NCBI GenBank assembly: GCA_946480845.1
Contig: CAMLLJ010000149.1
Coordinates: 1 to 7,180, forward strand
Reading direction: 5' to 3'
Length of the DNA: 7,180 bases
Origin: an uncultured Gemmatimonadota bacterium
GTDB lineage: Bacteria > Gemmatimonadota > Gemmatimonadetes > Gemmatimonadales > GWC2-71-9
The notes under the pieces were generated by a model. It was not told the origin of the DNA. It did no database searches and was given only the letters and a program-made list of their open reading frames with translations. The position numbers were made by a program, and so were the translations under genes. Positions 6,144 through 7,180 of the stretch are shown one piece after another; positions within the stretch are counted from its first letter, which is position 1, and each line of letters starts with the position of its first letter.

Positions 6144-7103
6144 TCAATCCTGCGGATCTGCGGGTCGGGAGCGGGCGAGCTGGCGCAGCGTCTCCCGGTT
6201 CTCCTCGCGCATGCCGGCCACCATCTCCCCGACGAAGCCGAACCCGAAGAGGGCGATGCCGCTGATGACCATCGTCTCGACCAGGTTGAGCAGCGGCCGG
6301 AAGCCGATGCCGTAGCCGAATCGCAGCACCAGGGCCGTGATCCCCGCCACGAGGCCCACGAGGAAGAGAATGGCCCCCGCCAGCCCGAAGAAGAGCATCG
6401 GCTTCCGGCCGAAGCGGAGCTGGAACCAGACGGAGAGGAGGTCGAGCACGCCGACGGGAATGCGGCGCCAGGTGAACTTCGAGGTGCCGGCCCGGCGAGG
6501 ATGCAGCGGCACCGACCGCGCGGTGAGCCGGTAGCCGTCCGCGGCCGCGATCACCACCATGAACCGGTGCCAGTCCGGCCGGAGCGGCACGCCGTCCATC
6601 ACCTCGCGGCGGTAGGCCTTCACCGAGTTGAGGTCGGTGACCCGCACGCCGAAGAGCCAGCGGCAGAGCCCGTTGTAGATGCTGGACACGAACGCCTTCT
6701 CGTACTTCCCCTGCTTGGTGCCGGTCACCACGTCGGCCGTGCCGTCGAGGATGGGGCGCACCAGCGCCGGGATGTCCTCGGGGAGGTACTGGAGGTCGGC
6801 GGGATAGAAGACGAATATGTCGCCGCGTGCCGCCTCCCCGGCGGAGCGCAGGGCGTCGGCGATGCCGAGCTGGCGGCGGTGGGTGACGACGCTCAGGAAG
6901 GGATACTCGCGCCGCAGGCGGTCGAGCACGGCGCCGGTCCCGTCGCGCGACCCGTCGTCCACGATCACGACCTCGAAGCTGAAGCCGGTGCCGCGGAGCG
7001 CCTCGGCGCAGAGGCGGACGAAGTCGGGGAGGTTCTCCGCTTCGTCCTTGGCCGGCACCAGCACGCTGACATCCACCGGCGCGAGCGCCGGGAGCCCGCT
7101 CAT
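6144..7103 (-). CDS. Membrane-anchored family 2 glycosyltransferase (polyprenyl-phosphate sugar transferase type)
   Basis: This 319-residue protein has a GT-A fold domain followed by two membrane helices. Visible motifs are VPAKDEAENL near the N-terminus, the nucleotide-binding VDDGSRDGT (48-56), an acidic loop PADLQY (101-106), DLNSVKAYRREVM (157-169) and HPRRAGTSKF (201-210). Hydrophobic segments lie at about 236-262 and 272-294, followed by a charged cytoplasmic-looking tail. This layout is that of CsbB/GtrB/ArnC-like enzymes, which move a sugar from a nucleotide donor to undecaprenyl phosphate on the inner face of the membrane. The first Asp of the usual DAD metal-binding motif is Pro here. 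The ATG start overlaps the rpoN stop (ATGA) and a GGAAG sequence lies just upstream, so the start is well supported. The TGA stop sits 3 bases before the next gene. The sugar is unknown, and other lipid or polymer acceptors are possible. Confidence 0.87.
   Translation of the reverse strand: MSGLPALAPVDVSVLVPAKDEAENLPDFVRLCAEALRGTGFSFEVVIVDDGSRDGTGAVLDRLRREYPFLSVVTHRRQLGIADALRSAGEAARGDIFVFYPADLQYLPEDIPALVRPILDGTADVVTGTKQGKYEKAFVSSIYNGLCRWLFGVRVTDLNSVKAYRREVMDGVPLRPDWHRFMVVIAAADGYRLTARSVPLHPRRAGTSKFTWRRIPVGVLDLLSVWFQLRFGRKPMLFFGLAGAILFLVGLVAGITALVLRFGYGIGFRPLLNLVETMVISGIALFGFGFVGEMVAGMREENRETLRQLARSRPADPQD
6148..6151 (-). promoter_or_regulatory. Ribosome binding site for the GT4 gene
   Basis: AGGA lies 7 bases upstream of the GTG at 6140 and inside the last codons of the GT2 gene. 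It supports that GTG as the start and points to coupled translation across the GT2 stop codon. Confidence 0.55.
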
Positions 7104-7180
7104 ACGCGCTTCCGCATCCGGGCCGGGAGAATGCCGAGCTGGTCGCGGTACTTCGCCACGGTGCGCCGGGCGATCTGGAT
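7100..7180 (-). CDS. rpoN: RNA polymerase sigma-54 factor, C-terminal end only (partial)
   Basis: Only the last 26 codons and the TGA stop (7102-7100) are in the window; the rest lies beyond the right edge. The translated tail contains ARRTVAKYRD, which matches the RpoN box (consensus ARRTVAKYRE), followed by QLGI and a basic end, RMRKRV. In sigma-54 this box is the helix that recognises the -24 promoter element, and it lies close to the C-terminus as seen here. The final Glu of the box is Asp in this copy, a conservative change. The protein directs RNA polymerase to -24/-12 promoters and needs an AAA+ activator to open them. Its stop overlaps the ATG of the next gene as ATGA, so the glycosyltransferase gene that follows is probably translationally coupled to it. 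The identification rests on a short but very characteristic motif. Confidence 0.9.
   Translation of the reverse strand: MQIARRTVAKYRDQLGILPARMRKRV

Noticed and set aside
6138..6146. Possible GT2-GT4 fusion by stop-codon readthrough, since both genes are in the same frame with TGA between them
   Set aside because: The GT4 gene has its own ribosome binding site and start 3 bases later, and both proteins are complete at normal family length. Nothing around the TGA suggests recoding.
1..7180. CRISPR arrays, insertion sequences, tRNA genes or defence systems
   Set aside because: No regularly spaced direct repeats, transposase motifs or tRNA-like folds were seen. The window is almost fully covered by envelope-related genes.

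Overview
The window reads as GC-rich bacterial chromosome. Every gene I can support lies on the minus strand, so the map runs from right to left. It holds six complete coding regions, the last 26 codons of a seventh gene at the right edge (rpoN), and possibly the first codons of an eighth at the left edge. The GC-rich codon use, the DapF sequence style (a CGNAALC active-site loop and an ERGVEGETLACGTG loop) and the large YfhO-type protein would suit Gemmatimonadota or a related group. That placement is an impression, not a demonstration. I see no tRNA, rRNA, CRISPR array, insertion sequence or phage gene.

In transcription order: rpoN C-terminus (7180-7100); a membrane-anchored family 2 glycosyltransferase (7103-6144); a family 4 glycosyltransferase (6140-4986); a multi-pass protein of the lysylphosphatidylglycerol synthase transmembrane/UPF0104 type (5032-4067); and a 783-residue YfhO-family membrane protein (4080-1729). 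These are packed with overlaps of 4, 47 and 14 bases and one gap of 3 bases, which implies one translationally coupled transcript. A 106-base gap follows, containing two GC hairpins that each end in a T-rich tract. After it come a soluble polyprenol-phosphate mannose synthase-type glycosyltransferase (1622-903) and diaminopimelate epimerase dapF (906-85), coupled through a GTGA overlap. A possible further gene starts at 51 and runs off the left edge.

The main theme is lipid-linked sugar transfer across the cytoplasmic membrane. A polyprenyl-phosphate glycosyltransferase with two C-terminal membrane helices, a multi-pass protein that could act as flippase, and a YfhO-type GT-C-like protein together resemble the CsbB/flippase/YfhO three-component glycosylation systems known from Firmicutes. 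Here a GT4 enzyme and a second, soluble polyprenol-phosphate glycosyltransferase are added, and the flippase slot would be filled by a different protein family. The substrate and the final acceptor cannot be read from the sequence. dapF belongs to lysine and peptidoglycan precursor synthesis, so the cluster as a whole looks like cell-envelope biogenesis.

Five of the six complete genes start with GTG; only the GT2 gene after rpoN uses ATG.
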